NCBI GenBank assembly: GCA_910577255.1
Contig: CAJTMH010000004.1
Coordinates: 124,001 to 188,000 of the forward strand
DNA from: an uncultured Duncaniella sp.
Lineage (GTDB): Bacteria; Bacteroidota; Bacteroidia; Bacteroidales; Muribaculaceae
Length of the DNA: 64,000 bases
Direction: 5' to 3'
Position 1 is the stretch's first letter, and every line of letters begins with the position of its first letter. Of the stretch, positions 55,615 to 64,000 are shown in pieces. The translations under genes were made by a program, and so were the position numbers. The notes under the pieces are model-generated. The model ran no database searches. It was not told the origin of the DNA and saw only the letters and a list, made by a program, of their open reading frames with translations.

Positions 55615-55904
55615 ATGCTTAACTGGTTAATGCACTTGTCGATTTCGCGCACTAATTCAGTCAGGAGGGCGCGGGTTTCTTCAACGTCGCGGTGATCGGG
55701 CGATAACACTGAGGCCACTTTGAGATATTCAATCTGCCTGTTGAGGTCAGCTACATTTCGCTGCAGGCTATCAATAGTGGCGTTCAACTCGTCGATCCGG
55801 GCATCAGCCCTCAGCTTGGCATTGTGCAAAACCGCATACCGCTCTGCAAGGAGCGCGGCTTTTGACTCAATTTTATCTATGCGTTGCTGAAGATTGCCAG
55901 CCAT
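55611..55904 (-). CDS. Small coiled-coil protein upstream of zapA
   Basis: A 97-residue protein from MAGNLQQRIDKIESKAALLAERY (an earlier ATG at 55922 adds six residues). It is almost entirely heptad coiled coil (ELNATIDSLQRNVADLNRQIEYLKVASVL) and ends in a short helix. It is translationally coupled to zapA. A ZapB-like role in division is suggested by the context, not by a recognised family. Confidence 0.8.
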   Translation of the reverse strand: MAGNLQQRIDKIESKAALLAERYAVLHNAKLRADARIDELNATIDSLQRNVADLNRQIEYLKVASVLSPDHRDVEETRALLTELVREIDKCINQLSI

Positions 55905-56145
55905 TCCTTTCCAAATTTTCACACAAAATTAAACATTTCCTCTGACAAATGACACACACATTCATGACAATCTCCCTGCACGAAACATTATTTAACATAA
56001 ATTCCACTAAATGGCATCAATCGTTGAAAACCAAAGAGAAAATATCTCGAAAATATTTTAGACACGTTTCTTTCTACAAATCAACATATTACCCTTCCAT
56101 ACGTCACTTTTGCAAAAATATTTTTCAAAAAAAGTGATAAAAATA

Positions 56146-56178
56146 TTTGGTCAATTCAAAAAACCGTCGTACCTTTGC
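56146..56178 (+). promoter_or_regulatory. Promoter of the tRNA-Val pair
   Basis: TTTG at 56146-56149, 20 nt, TACCTTTG at 56170-56177, a near-consensus Bacteroidota promoter 19 nt before the first tRNA. The preceding gap 55923-56145 is AT-rich and empty. Confidence 0.75.
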
Positions 56179-56196
56179 ATCGCTTTCGACGAGAAA

Positions 56197-56274
56197 GGGC
56201 GCTTAGCTCAGCTGGTTCAGAGCATCTGCCTTACAAGCAGAGGGTCGGGGGTTCGAATCCCTCAGCGCCCACCA
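56197..56274 (+). tRNA. tRNA-Val (anticodon TAC), copy 1
   Basis: A complete 78-nt tRNA with encoded CCA. Acceptor GGGCGCT pairs with AGCGCCC; the anticodon stem tctgc/gcaga holds loop cttacaa, anticodon TAC; T-loop ttcgaat. Directly downstream of a strong promoter. Confidence 0.97.
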
Positions 56275-56331
56275 CTCAACAACCTTTTCTCGCCGACAGC
56301 GAAATCTCCACCGGGAGAGACAAACAATCCC

Positions 56332-56409
56332 GGGCGCTTAGCTCAGCTGGTTCAGAGCATCTGCCTTACAAGCAGAGGGTCGGGGGTTCGAATCCCTCAG
56401 CGCCCACCA
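56332..56409 (+). tRNA. tRNA-Val (anticodon TAC), copy 2
   Basis: Identical in all 78 positions to copy 1, separated by a 57-nt spacer, also with encoded CCA. Probably cotranscribed with it. Confidence 0.97.
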
Positions 56410-56489
56410 AAACAAACGTTGAATATCAGGAATTTCTGAATTCAGCGTTTTTTGTTATATCTACCCGCCACACCAACCATCATCACTCA

Positions 56490-57656
56490 ATGCAGACGGA
56501 TACACCAAAGAGACACGCGCGAGTGGATGTGGCCGACGCACTCCGTGGATTTGCGGTGCTTGCCATCATCCTGCTCCATTCCATCGAGCACTTTAACTTC
56601 TATTCATTCCCCGACACCTCATCACAGAGCCAATGGCTCAATTTCACAGACAAAGCCATCTGGGACGGACTCTTTTTTGCCTTCGGTGGCAAAGCTTACG
56701 CGATTTTCGCGCTGCTCTTCGGATTCAGCTTCTTCATACAGCACGACAACCAACGGATGCTGGGACGCGACTTCAGGCTCCGTTTCTGCTGGCGCCTGTT
56801 GCTGCTATTTGTCATCGGCAATTTCAACGCATGTTTTTTCACCGGTGAAATCCTTGTGATGTACTCACTTATAGGGTTCATTCTTGTGCTTACATGCCGG
56901 CTATCCAACCGGACAGTGATAGTCCTGAGCGCCATCTGCCTCCTGCAACCCACCTGCCTATACCAGATAACACGAGCGATAATCTCGCCTGACTACGAGA
57001 TTCCCCATATCAATTCCGGACCATTCTGGGCTGCCACATTCGCTATGCAGTCGGGAGGTTCGTTCATCGACACCGTGAAGGTGAACCTTTGGGAGGGACA
57101 GCTCGCCTCTCTGGCCTGGGCTTGGGAACACGGACGCCTGTTCCAGACTGCAGGCCTGTTCATGCTCGGGATGCTCATAGGCCGGCAAGGATGGTTTCAC
57201 CGCGACAAGCTCCCTGCCTGGGGCAAACTGCTCGCCATCTCAGCCCTGTGTTTCTTCCCGCTCCACGGCCTTGACGGAATGACAGGGGGATATATCGACA
57301 ACCCAAACCTGCGCCAACCGCTGCTCACACTCATTTCTTCGCTTGCCAACCTGTGCTTCATGGCCATGTTGCTATGTGGCATCCTATTCGGATTCTATTG
57401 CACAAGCAATGTGAATCGTGCACTCCGCCTGCTTATCCCTTACGGCAAACTCAGCATGACAAACTATGTGACCCAAGGCATCATCGGGTCGGCCCTGTTC
57501 TATCACTGGGGACTCTACTTGCGTTTAGGCATCACGGCAAGCGAGCTTGTGGGGATAGCCATCTTCATTGTCCAATACATATTCTGCCGTCTTTGGGTGG
57601 GACGCCATAATCACGGTCCTCTGGAATATATATGGAAGAAGGCCACATGGATATGA
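56490..57656 (+). CDS. DUF418 family membrane protein
   Basis: A 388-residue polytopic membrane protein from MQTDTPKRHARVDVADALRGFAVLAIILLHSIEHF (the frame stays open through the tRNAs, but the first sensible ATG is 56490). It opens with the DxxRGxAxxxI pattern common to DUF418 and acyltransferase-like membrane families, has about ten hydrophobic helices, and ends with the DUF418 block YGKLSMTNYVTQGIIGSALFY…GPLEYIWKKATW. Function unknown; possibly transport or modification of an envelope component. Confidence 0.9.
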   Translation: MQTDTPKRHARVDVADALRGFAVLAIILLHSIEHFNFYSFPDTSSQSQWLNFTDKAIWDGLFFAFGGKAYAIFALLFGFSFFIQHDNQRMLGRDFRLRFCWRLLLLFVIGNFNACFFTGEILVMYSLIGFILVLTCRLSNRTVIVLSAICLLQPTCLYQITRAIISPDYEIPHINSGPFWAATFAMQSGGSFIDTVKVNLWEGQLASLAWAWEHGRLFQTAGLFMLGMLIGRQGWFHRDKLPAWGKLLAISALCFFPLHGLDGMTGGYIDNPNLRQPLLTLISSLANLCFMAMLLCGILFGFYCTSNVNRALRLLIPYGKLSMTNYVTQGIIGSALFYHWGLYLRLGITASELVGIAIFIVQYIFCRLWVGRHNHGPLEYIWKKATWI

Positions 57657-57719
57657 CAATGACACTCCTCCACGGCACACACTGTAATTTCTGAGACATA
57701 TACATAAGAGTTTTTTGTT

Positions 57720-58937
57720 ATGAATCTTACATCGCGACTACGGCGCCTCACCTCAATGCCGACTTTCAATGTGCTTCTGGCATTGAGTGCCGCCCACTGC
57801 CTCAATGACCTTCTGCAGTCGGTCATCACAGCAGTTTACCCAATGTTGAAAGCCGACCTTGGGATTAATTTCGCCCAGATCGGATTAATAACCCTTGTAT
57901 ACCAGTTGGCAGCATCGATTTTCCAACCGGTTGTAGGCTATGCCTTCGACCGCCGGCCTTTCGTGTGGAGCCTCCCGATGGGTATGTGCAGCACCTCGAT
58001 AGGCATCATCCTCTTCTCCTACTGCGAGACCCTCCCCGGCATTCTGGCGGCAGTGTTCATGGTAGGCATCGGCTCGGCCACACTCCATCCTGAGGCCTCA
58101 CGCATCACCTCGCTGGCCGGACATGAGAGACGCGGATTCGCGCAATCTGTGTTTCAGGTAGGAGGCAATTTCGGAGGCTCCATCGGCCCTCTGCTGGTGG
58201 CTCTGATTGTTGCGCCCCACAATCGCCACTACGTGATGTGGTTCCTACTCTTTGCGGCATTATGCTTCGCCGCCATGCGTCCTATCTGCCGATGGTATGG
58301 CGAATATCTCCGCACACTGCGCACTCGCACCGAGAGGACGGAGCACCACGCCAAACTCCCCCTCTCCAAAAAACGCACTCTTTTCACCATCGGCATCATC
58401 ATAGTGCTCATCTTCTCCAAGTATATCTACATGGCCTCTCTGTCGAGCTACTACACCTTTTACCTGATTGACCGTTTCGGTGTGTCGGTGTCACACTCGC
58501 AGATCTACCTGTTTGTATTTGTAGTCTCGACGGCCGCGGGCACCCTTGTCGGAGGACCCGTCGGAGACCGCTACGGACGTAAGCTCGTCATCTGGGTCTC
58601 GATTCTCGGAGCGGCACCATTCAGCCTCCTCATGCCCCACGTATCGCTTCCGCTCACAGTCATAATGAGCTTCTGCGTGGGCTTCATCCTGTCGTCAGCT
58701 TTCCCTGCCATACTTCTCTATGCCCAGGAGCTTCTGCCCACCAAACTCGGCATGATTTCCGGCCTCTTCTTCGGCTTCGCCTTCGGGGTGGGCGGTATAG
58801 CATCGGCTGTTCTTGGCGACTATGCCGACATCTACGGCATCGAAGCTGTCTACAACTTCTGCGCCTATACCCCACTCCTCGGCATTGTCGCAGCCTTCCT
58901 TCCAAATCTTAAGAAAGTGCAGGCCAATCGACGCTGA
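57720..58937 (+). CDS. MFS transporter, fosmidomycin-resistance-like
   Basis: A 405-residue transporter with twelve predicted helices. FNVLLALSAAHCLNDLLQSVITAVYPMLKADLGINFAQIGLI matches the Fsr group of MFS exporters, with the loop motif VGDRYGRK after helix 8. Fsr homologues export fosmidomycin or other small compounds; the true substrate here is unknown. It follows the DUF418 gene in the same direction after 63 nt and is closed by a hairpin. Confidence 0.88.
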   Translation: MNLTSRLRRLTSMPTFNVLLALSAAHCLNDLLQSVITAVYPMLKADLGINFAQIGLITLVYQLAASIFQPVVGYAFDRRPFVWSLPMGMCSTSIGIILFSYCETLPGILAAVFMVGIGSATLHPEASRITSLAGHERRGFAQSVFQVGGNFGGSIGPLLVALIVAPHNRHYVMWFLLFAALCFAAMRPICRWYGEYLRTLRTRTERTEHHAKLPLSKKRTLFTIGIIIVLIFSKYIYMASLSSYYTFYLIDRFGVSVSHSQIYLFVFVVSTAAGTLVGGPVGDRYGRKLVIWVSILGAAPFSLLMPHVSLPLTVIMSFCVGFILSSAFPAILLYAQELLPTKLGMISGLFFGFAFGVGGIASAVLGDYADIYGIEAVYNFCAYTPLLGIVAAFLPNLKKVQANRR

Positions 58938-58978
58938 CCGCTCTCCCCAACCATCCCACATTTCAAAAAAATGACAAA

Positions 58979-59020
58979 ACGAGCCATGACCTCCCTATCT
59001 ATGGGCTGGACATGGCTCGT
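58979..59020. terminator. Terminator between the MFS and WG-repeat genes
   Basis: A perfect 10-bp stem (acgagccatg / catggctcgt) with a 22-nt loop in the 109-nt gap between convergent genes. It may serve both directions, although T-runs are weak. Confidence 0.5.
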
Positions 59021-59046
59021 CTACTTATCAATTATCTATGAGATGA

Positions 59047-60657
59047 TTAAAATTCGTTCTTGACAAATTTAATCACATATTCACCATCGGTGTTTACATA
59101 TCCTCGGTTGCCCACGTTGTCAAAGTAGCGTGAAAGTCCACTTACATGCGGATAACTGAAGAGCACATTTGACTGTTTCTCATCAAGGGTCTTAGGATCG
59201 ACAATAAGCCAACCGCCGGCATCCGCACGACCGGGCTTTACATAAAGCAGCCCCTCTTCCTCCGAGTAATACACAGGGTCACTGACATCCTGCCAGTGCA
59301 CCGGATCCCCGCTATTGCTCATTGTCGCATTACTATTCTCAAAACGAGTCCATGCGAGTTTGTTGAAGTTAGTGTCAATAGGGCTATAGTAGATCATCTC
59401 GCCGTTGTTGCAGCTTTCAGCCCTGTAGCCAAGGACGGCCATACCATTGAAGAACGGGCTTATATAATAGCCGGGATCCTCCATCCCTTCCTTCGGCCAC
59501 CGTTTGGCCGGACCGAATATCTGCCTCCCGGTCTTGTCTATGATATAAGCGTCAAGGTCGCGTGTGAGCACTCTGGCCATGCCCGAATCAAAATCGGATG
59601 GCATGACGGTATACTTGGCAGGAATCACCTCCTTACCTGATTTATCGACATATCCCCAGCGGGGTTCAGCACCCGATCCTTTGTCGGTGGGGAAATGGCA
59701 TACTGCTGCCAGGCCATCGTGGAAATCTCGCACAGCGAGATATTTGGGTTTGATCACCACATTACCTTTACCATCATGGAAGCCCCAAAGATAAGCCCTC
59801 TGGTTATCATCATAGATCACATAAGGTGTCAACCCTTCCCTGGAGCTTCGCATCATCTGCCTGACAGCCACACTGGGCGAAACACTCTTGGATGTGAACC
59901 AAAGATTAGGGAAGATGAAATTACCTTTCGTATCCACATATTTAAGCGTCCATGTGTCATCCTCCCTCAGAGTCTTTGCTTTGGTCTCAAATACCACAAC
60001 AGCCACACCATCCTCAAAATTAGAGGCCATATCAGTGTTGAACTCCTTGATAACATTGCCCTTCTTATCAAGAATCATGGCATGTGATCTTTGTGGGAAT
60101 TCATTCGTATTCACCTTGCGTATTTCCATCACCACACCGTTATTGAATCGCGGACCATAACGCAGATCACCGTCCATTCCCGACTCAAGCACTTTGTTGC
60201 CTTTCATGTCGATGTAGAAATCGCCATCCTCATAAGAGCTGATATGGGCCAGACCATCGTAAAAATTCCCGAAATCATAGACATCGCCGTTGATTGTCAC
60301 ATAAGCGGTCTGTGGAGTCTCCCTCGGGCCATAATGCCAACCATTTTTCAAAGCTATACCGGGATGGATGGTGCCCACATGCATGTCGCGCATATCCACC
60401 GGAGTGTAAAGGTCCTGTTCCTCTTCGGTGAAACCCGACGAGGAGGTGCCGCTTCCGCTATTCGACGAGTTTGAGCGGGAAGTCTGTTCAGCTGTTTTCT
60501 TAGTTTTGTTCTGAGGCTTGGCTCCCGCGTTGTTAAGAGTCTGCTCAAGTTTCTCCTTCGCTTTTTTCTTTGCTCTATCAAAAAGGCTTTGCGCGTCCGC
60601 CGTTGACGGAATAGCCAATGCCGCAGCCATAATAAGTGCAATAGGTAAGATTCTCAT
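59047..60657 (-). CDS. WG repeat-containing secreted protein
   Basis: A 536-residue protein with a Sec signal (MRILPIALIMAAALAIPSTADAQ). A charged, Ser-rich linker follows (KKKAKEKLEQ…SSNSGSGTSSSG). The rest contains WG/KWG-like repeats, each a beta hairpin of the form dG.wGy.d..Gk.vi: YLWGFHDGKGNVVIKPKY and RWGYVDKSGKEVIPAKY are the clearest, with degenerate copies on both sides. WG proteins are common Bacteroidales surface or periplasmic proteins of unknown function. A single-gene unit. Confidence 0.88.
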   Translation of the reverse strand: MRILPIALIMAAALAIPSTADAQSLFDRAKKKAKEKLEQTLNNAGAKPQNKTKKTAEQTSRSNSSNSGSGTSSSGFTEEEQDLYTPVDMRDMHVGTIHPGIALKNGWHYGPRETPQTAYVTINGDVYDFGNFYDGLAHISSYEDGDFYIDMKGNKVLESGMDGDLRYGPRFNNGVVMEIRKVNTNEFPQRSHAMILDKKGNVIKEFNTDMASNFEDGVAVVVFETKAKTLREDDTWTLKYVDTKGNFIFPNLWFTSKSVSPSVAVRQMMRSSREGLTPYVIYDDNQRAYLWGFHDGKGNVVIKPKYLAVRDFHDGLAAVCHFPTDKGSGAEPRWGYVDKSGKEVIPAKYTVMPSDFDSGMARVLTRDLDAYIIDKTGRQIFGPAKRWPKEGMEDPGYYISPFFNGMAVLGYRAESCNNGEMIYYSPIDTNFNKLAWTRFENSNATMSNSGDPVHWQDVSDPVYYSEEEGLLYVKPGRADAGGWLIVDPKTLDEKQSNVLFSYPHVSGLSRYFDNVGNRGYVNTDGEYVIKFVKNEF

Positions 60658-60811
60658 AAATAAAAACGTGATGATTAATGATTAGTATTACACTGCAAAT
60701 GTAAGGCTAAAAAACAATTGAATTTTACACCTATTTATGTGATACTGCGATATTTACAGTTAATATTCGCTAAAACCACAGCGTTTTTTTGGCAATGGGG
60801 ATGAATACAAA

Positions 60812-60850
60812 ATCGCCATCACGAGTCACTGTTTACCTCGTGATGGCGAT
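60812..60850 (-). terminator. Terminator of the gldL-gldM-gldN operon
   Basis: A perfect 14-bp stem (atcgccatcacgag / ctcgtgatggcgat) with an 11-nt loop lies about 40 nt past gldN and is followed by TTTTG on the minus strand. The gap 60658-60811 has no gene. Confidence 0.85.
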
Positions 60851-60891
60851 CTTGTAAAATATATGTTTCGTACCGGCCTTTTGGCCTATCA

Positions 60892-62046
60892 TCAGCGCCT
60901 GCGGTTGCGCACCGAACGTGTGGCTGTAGAGGATGACTTCACTGATTTTGGCTTCTTAACCTTGGCAGGCTTGGCCTTCTTGGTAGTAGAACTCTTAGTG
61001 GCCTGGCCTCGCTTGGAGCGGGTAGAGCGGGTGGACCTCACACTCTTTTCGCTTGATTCATCCGAGGTAACAGCCTCCGAGCTTTCAGCACCGGCCTCAG
61101 CCTCAGCAGCAGCGAGTTCAGCTTTCTCGGCGGCATCACGCCTTGCAGCGAGCTCTTCGAGCGAAGGCACCCAGAGCTTGTTTTCGAAAGAGTCAAGACG
61201 GCGCTGGATGCTGTCCTGCGCATGGGCCAGTTCATCGGGATCCTGATGAATCTGCATCAGCGACTTGTTCTTGAGATTGCGTGTCTTGTAAATCTCCCCA
61301 TCATACAGCCCGAGCTGGAAGTAGTCGTCATAGGTGCATGTGGCAAGGTTGTTGTCATCGTCAGTAAAAATGTTCTGAGTGGAGAGGAAGGGGCGAAGCT
61401 CATCATATTTGACCCAGAACATAGGATATTTGATAGGCTCGCCGCCGAAGTCGCCAGAGCGGTGAAGCACCGGACACACTGCATCGATGCGTGTGCGCAT
61501 GCGGTTGGAACGCTTGTCAAACTCCCAACGCTCGATTATGTAATAGGTGAGCACCTCAGATGAAGGAACATCAACCTCTTCGATAATAAATTTAGGGTTC
61601 TTCTCGCTTGAGCCCTTCGCATCGGTGTAAGGGATGGAGAAACGGTCAAGGACATCGCGGACCTTCACCCTGTAGTTGTCCGAGAACACTTCGCGTCCGT
61701 CAAGATACTCGTAAGCGCCAAGCTCATTGGCCGCAAGGCGCTTCATGATGATGCGGAAAAGGTTGTCCTGGCCGTCGATAGGCTCGTCCGGGAAATAGAG
61801 CGCCCCATTGGCATCCTTGGTAAGGTCGAGTTGCCGGTAGATGACACGCATCCATTGCAGTTCGGAGTCACTCATAGGCTCATTCTCATAGAATGACTGC
61901 ATACGCTGGGTGACCCCGCCGGCATTCTGAGAGCCTTTGCGGTCATCGGCCGTACGGCGACGCACCACAGAGCTGCTCGACTCCTGTGCAAAGGCCGAGG
62001 CGGCAAAGATGGCTATTATGGCGGTGAGAAGAATTTTCTTCATCAT
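60892..62046 (-). CDS. gldN: T9SS / gliding protein GldN (PorN)
   Basis: A 384-residue periplasmic component of the type IX secretion system, where PorN and lipoprotein PorK form a ring. It has a signal peptide (MKKILLTAIIAIFAASAFA). The core matches GldN: WMRVIYRQLDLTKDANGALYFP, FRIIMKRLAANELGAYEYLDG, KFIIEEVDVPSSEVLTYYIIERWEFDKR and PIKYPMFWVKYDELRPFLS. The last ~100 residues are an added low-complexity, Lys/Ser/Ala-rich tail (RSTRSTRSKRG, KKAKPAKVKKPK). It is last in the operon, 37 nt after gldM. Confidence 0.93.
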   Translation of the reverse strand: MMKKILLTAIIAIFAASAFAQESSSSVVRRRTADDRKGSQNAGGVTQRMQSFYENEPMSDSELQWMRVIYRQLDLTKDANGALYFPDEPIDGQDNLFRIIMKRLAANELGAYEYLDGREVFSDNYRVKVRDVLDRFSIPYTDAKGSSEKNPKFIIEEVDVPSSEVLTYYIIERWEFDKRSNRMRTRIDAVCPVLHRSGDFGGEPIKYPMFWVKYDELRPFLSTQNIFTDDDNNLATCTYDDYFQLGLYDGEIYKTRNLKNKSLMQIHQDPDELAHAQDSIQRRLDSFENKLWVPSLEELAARRDAAEKAELAAAEAEAGAESSEAVTSDESSEKSVRSTRSTRSKRGQATKSSTTKKAKPAKVKKPKSVKSSSTATRSVRNRRR

Positions 62047-62083
62047 ATTATAGTAGTTATGAGTTGTTTATCGGGAGTTGGTG

Positions 62084-63649
62084 TTAGTTGACTATAACTT
62101 CCACAGGGCTCAGCACACGCTCGATACCGTCGGGACCCTTGGCACGGATACGCGAGATGTAGAATCGCTTCCCTCGCGAGAGGCGTTTGAACTGGTCCTT
62201 CTGGCGCTGCGAGAATGACGCACCGTTTGACACCTCGAGAATCGCATTACCCATCTGGTCAAAGAAAGCCGTCTCGAAACCGAGCACCTGGAAGTCAATG
62301 TTGAGCATGTCGTCGTCAATGGCGGCGTCAATACCCGGAGCCGTAAGAAGCACATTCTTGGCTATCGGACGCCCACCTTTGTAGCGCTCCTTAGCGCCAT
62401 TCTGACCCGCGAATGTGATAAACGCCACCGGATCGGGAAGTTTACGCACACGGAATGTGGTAGAAGCCACTGGCTGCTGCCTACCGTCGATAGTAGCGGT
62501 AACCGAAACCGTAGCGTTCTCGCCCACCTTACCGGGACGAGCTATCCACTGGTCACCCTGACGCGTCAAAGTGCCGTTGGTCATCGTGGCGCTCACGCCC
62601 GACATCGGCACACCGGGCACCGAAATGCTTATTGGGTTGTTTATGCCGGCATAAAGCACATTCATCATCGTGGCTGAGACGGTGGCAGTCGGCTCCATCA
62701 CGGTATAGCTCGACTGGAACGGATGGCGGGTCGAGGTGCCGTCGCCATGGGTCACCTCAAGATATCCTGAATAGTCGAATGTTCCGGTCGATGATGTGAC
62801 AAATTCATAGAGTCCTTTGTCATTGGTGAGTTTCTTGCCTCCGACATATACTTCGGGGCGCGCGGTGGTGTCGACAGCCGCCAGCACGATGTTGGCAGAA
62901 TATTTTCCACCCCTCATCACCATACGCGAGGAGGGAATCACAAAAGCATTGATTTCGTTTACACGCACATCACCGGCATCCACTGCGGCCAAGAGATTTC
63001 CAAGGGCCTCACCTTCGGCATATCGGATATCGTTCTGGAGTTTTGTCAAGAGGGTCACGGCCGCAACCACAGGCTGATTCTCAAACTTTGCCTCCTCCCA
63101 TTTCTGGGCGTTGACCGTGCCCGGCCGGCGGAAAGGTTCGGTGGATAGAGCCTCCATGATCGAGATGCGCTTGGTTGAGTCGGCCACGAGCGACACCACA
63201 TGTTCGCGGTAGGAATCGATAGCCTCACGCAGACGGCTGCCGTTGCCCTTCGAGGGAGAGAGCATCACCACCGCGGCGGCCTCAAGGTCGTCACGACGGT
63301 TGATATCGGTCACTGACCCTTCCGGGCCATCGGCCTCCTGCACTATGGCTGTCTTAAGTGAATCGACCATCGCATAGAGCGATGCGGCCTGCCTCCTCAC
63401 ATCAGAGGCACGCTGCAACCACTGACCACCCTTCTCGGGGTTCTGCTCTGTGAAGCTCTCGAGCTGGGCATAGATGGCATCATTGCGGCGCCCTACACTG
63501 GCATTGGTGCGCGCAAGTCCGTCCTCGACCTGCACAAAGCCGTCGAGCACATCGCTTGACACATTCAAAGCCAACATGGCAGTGAGGACGATATACATAA
63601 GGTTTATCATCTTCTGCCTCGGGGAGAGCCTTACTACTGATTCGGCCAT
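62084..63649 (-). CDS. gldM: T9SS motor protein GldM (PorM)
   Basis: A 521-residue inner-membrane protein that links the GldL proton-driven motor to the outer-membrane translocon. One N-terminal membrane helix (KMINLMYIVLTAMLALNVSS, about 13-33) is followed by the helical D1 domain, then three Ig-like domains, visible as VNEINAFVIPSSRMVMRGGKYSANIVLAAVD, ISIPGVPMSGVSATM and the C-terminal FITFAGQNGAKERYKGG segment. Length and order match PorM. It lies 48 nt after gldL. Confidence 0.95.
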   Translation of the reverse strand: MAESVVRLSPRQKMINLMYIVLTAMLALNVSSDVLDGFVQVEDGLARTNASVGRRNDAIYAQLESFTEQNPEKGGQWLQRASDVRRQAASLYAMVDSLKTAIVQEADGPEGSVTDINRRDDLEAAAVVMLSPSKGNGSRLREAIDSYREHVVSLVADSTKRISIMEALSTEPFRRPGTVNAQKWEEAKFENQPVVAAVTLLTKLQNDIRYAEGEALGNLLAAVDAGDVRVNEINAFVIPSSRMVMRGGKYSANIVLAAVDTTARPEVYVGGKKLTNDKGLYEFVTSSTGTFDYSGYLEVTHGDGTSTRHPFQSSYTVMEPTATVSATMMNVLYAGINNPISISVPGVPMSGVSATMTNGTLTRQGDQWIARPGKVGENATVSVTATIDGRQQPVASTTFRVRKLPDPVAFITFAGQNGAKERYKGGRPIAKNVLLTAPGIDAAIDDDMLNIDFQVLGFETAFFDQMGNAILEVSNGASFSQRQKDQFKRLSRGKRFYISRIRAKGPDGIERVLSPVEVIVN

Positions 63650-63697
63650 ATCTTATAATGTGGAGTGACTATAGGTTGTCGTGATAAAATAATTGTG

Positions 63698-64000
63698 TCA
63701 ATTCACCGCCCCTGACGACTGTGCACCGGGGATATCATTCATCATCGGACGATACATGTTGACGGTCATGGCATGGAGCATCTTCTCATACACCTGATTG
63801 AGCTGCTGCATGTAACGCGCCATCTTCTCGGTCTCCTCGCAATAGCGGGCACTCTGCGATGCGCTCTTCTCATACATGTCACGTATATCCTTGATGCCAC
63901 GGTTAACGCGGTCAATCGAGTCAAGCTGCGACGACACACTCTTGAGCTGAATCTCATATATGGTGTTCAGACCGCCGATGTTGCGGTTAAGGTCGTTCAT
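63698..64000 (-). CDS. gldL: T9SS motor protein GldL (PorL), C-terminal part
   Basis: The last ~100 residues of GldL, cut by the window edge. The helical region MNDLNRNIGGLNTIYEIQLKSVSSQLDSIDRVNRGIKDIRDMYEKS and YMQQLNQVYEKMLHAM is the cytoplasmic C-terminal helix bundle of GldL. The membrane helices lie beyond position 64000. Methionine at the edge is not the real start. The order gldL-gldM-gldN is universal in T9SS loci. Confidence 0.9.
   Translation of the reverse strand: MNDLNRNIGGLNTIYEIQLKSVSSQLDSIDRVNRGIKDIRDMYEKSASQSARYCEETEKMARYMQQLNQVYEKMLHAMTVNMYRPMMNDIPGAQSSGAVN

Noticed and set aside
56197..56409. tRNA pair as a phage or integrative-element attachment site
   Set aside because: Both tRNAs are complete and identical with a short plain spacer, and no integrase or partial duplicate lies nearby.
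1..64000. CRISPR arrays, cas genes and insertion sequences
   Set aside because: No regularly spaced 25-40-bp repeats with unique spacers were found, and the only transposase is the phage MuA homologue.

Overview
The window looks like the chromosome of a gut-type Bacteroidales bacterium (phylum Bacteroidota, plausibly Muribaculaceae or a relative) carrying one complete Mu-like transposable prophage. The host assignment rests on type IX secretion/gliding genes (gldL-gldM-gldN, gldH), a ricT-rny-zapA cluster, a PadR-PspC pair, a xerC-hpf pair, and several promoters of the Bacteroidota type (TTG about 20 bp upstream of TAnnTTTG). No 16S rRNA gene is present, so family level is an inference.

Layout. 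1-6300 is host DNA: a partial outer-membrane-type protein, an S41 protease lipoprotein, a PadR regulator with a PspC membrane protein, xerC-hpf, ndk and an M23 peptidase. About 6490-45403 is a 39 kb Mu-like prophage inserted between the M23 gene and trxA. 45600-64000 is host DNA again: trxA, dnaE, dapA, an amidase, gldH, ricT, rny, a 6S-like RNA, zapA and a small coiled-coil gene, two identical tRNA-Val genes, a DUF418 membrane protein, an MFS transporter, a WG-repeat protein and the gldN-gldM-gldL T9SS operon (cut by the window edge).

The prophage resembles the Bacteroides 'Hankyphage' type: Mu transposition (MuA and MuB homologues, Gam- and GemA-like early proteins), Mu-like head genes (portal DUF935, gp36-like, F-like), a long-tail module with tape measure and frameshifted G/GT chaperones, and a diversity-generating retroelement (DGR) at the left end. 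It has four blocks. (1) Left minus-strand block 6679-26690: DGR reverse transcriptase, template repeat, variable lectin-type tail protein, tail fibres, baseplate, tape measure, tail tube, spanin/holin-like and amidase lysis genes, capsid, protease/scaffold. (2) Plus-strand block 26859-34307: terminase, portal, head genes, a small HTH protein, a thymidylate-synthase/dCMP-hydroxymethylase-like enzyme and a Dam-type methylase. (3) Minus-strand block 34391-43823: two head-tail genes, then the early transposition operon reading from right to left. (4) A repressor gene on the plus strand at 43948, separated from the early operon by a compact switch containing two operators and two divergent promoters.

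Most notable points: a DGR whose template and variable repeats differ mostly at adenines but also at many non-adenine positions, with no obvious shared IMH; a reverse transcriptase with FADN in place of YxDD; a thymidylate-synthase homologue with an Asp where dUMP enzymes have the specificity Asn, as in dCMP hydroxymethylases; paired direct repeats exactly 21 bp apart in the divergent late control region; a readable lysogeny switch; a candidate unimolecular spanin; a D-armless tRNA-like element; and a large nested inverted repeat in front of the small HTH gene.
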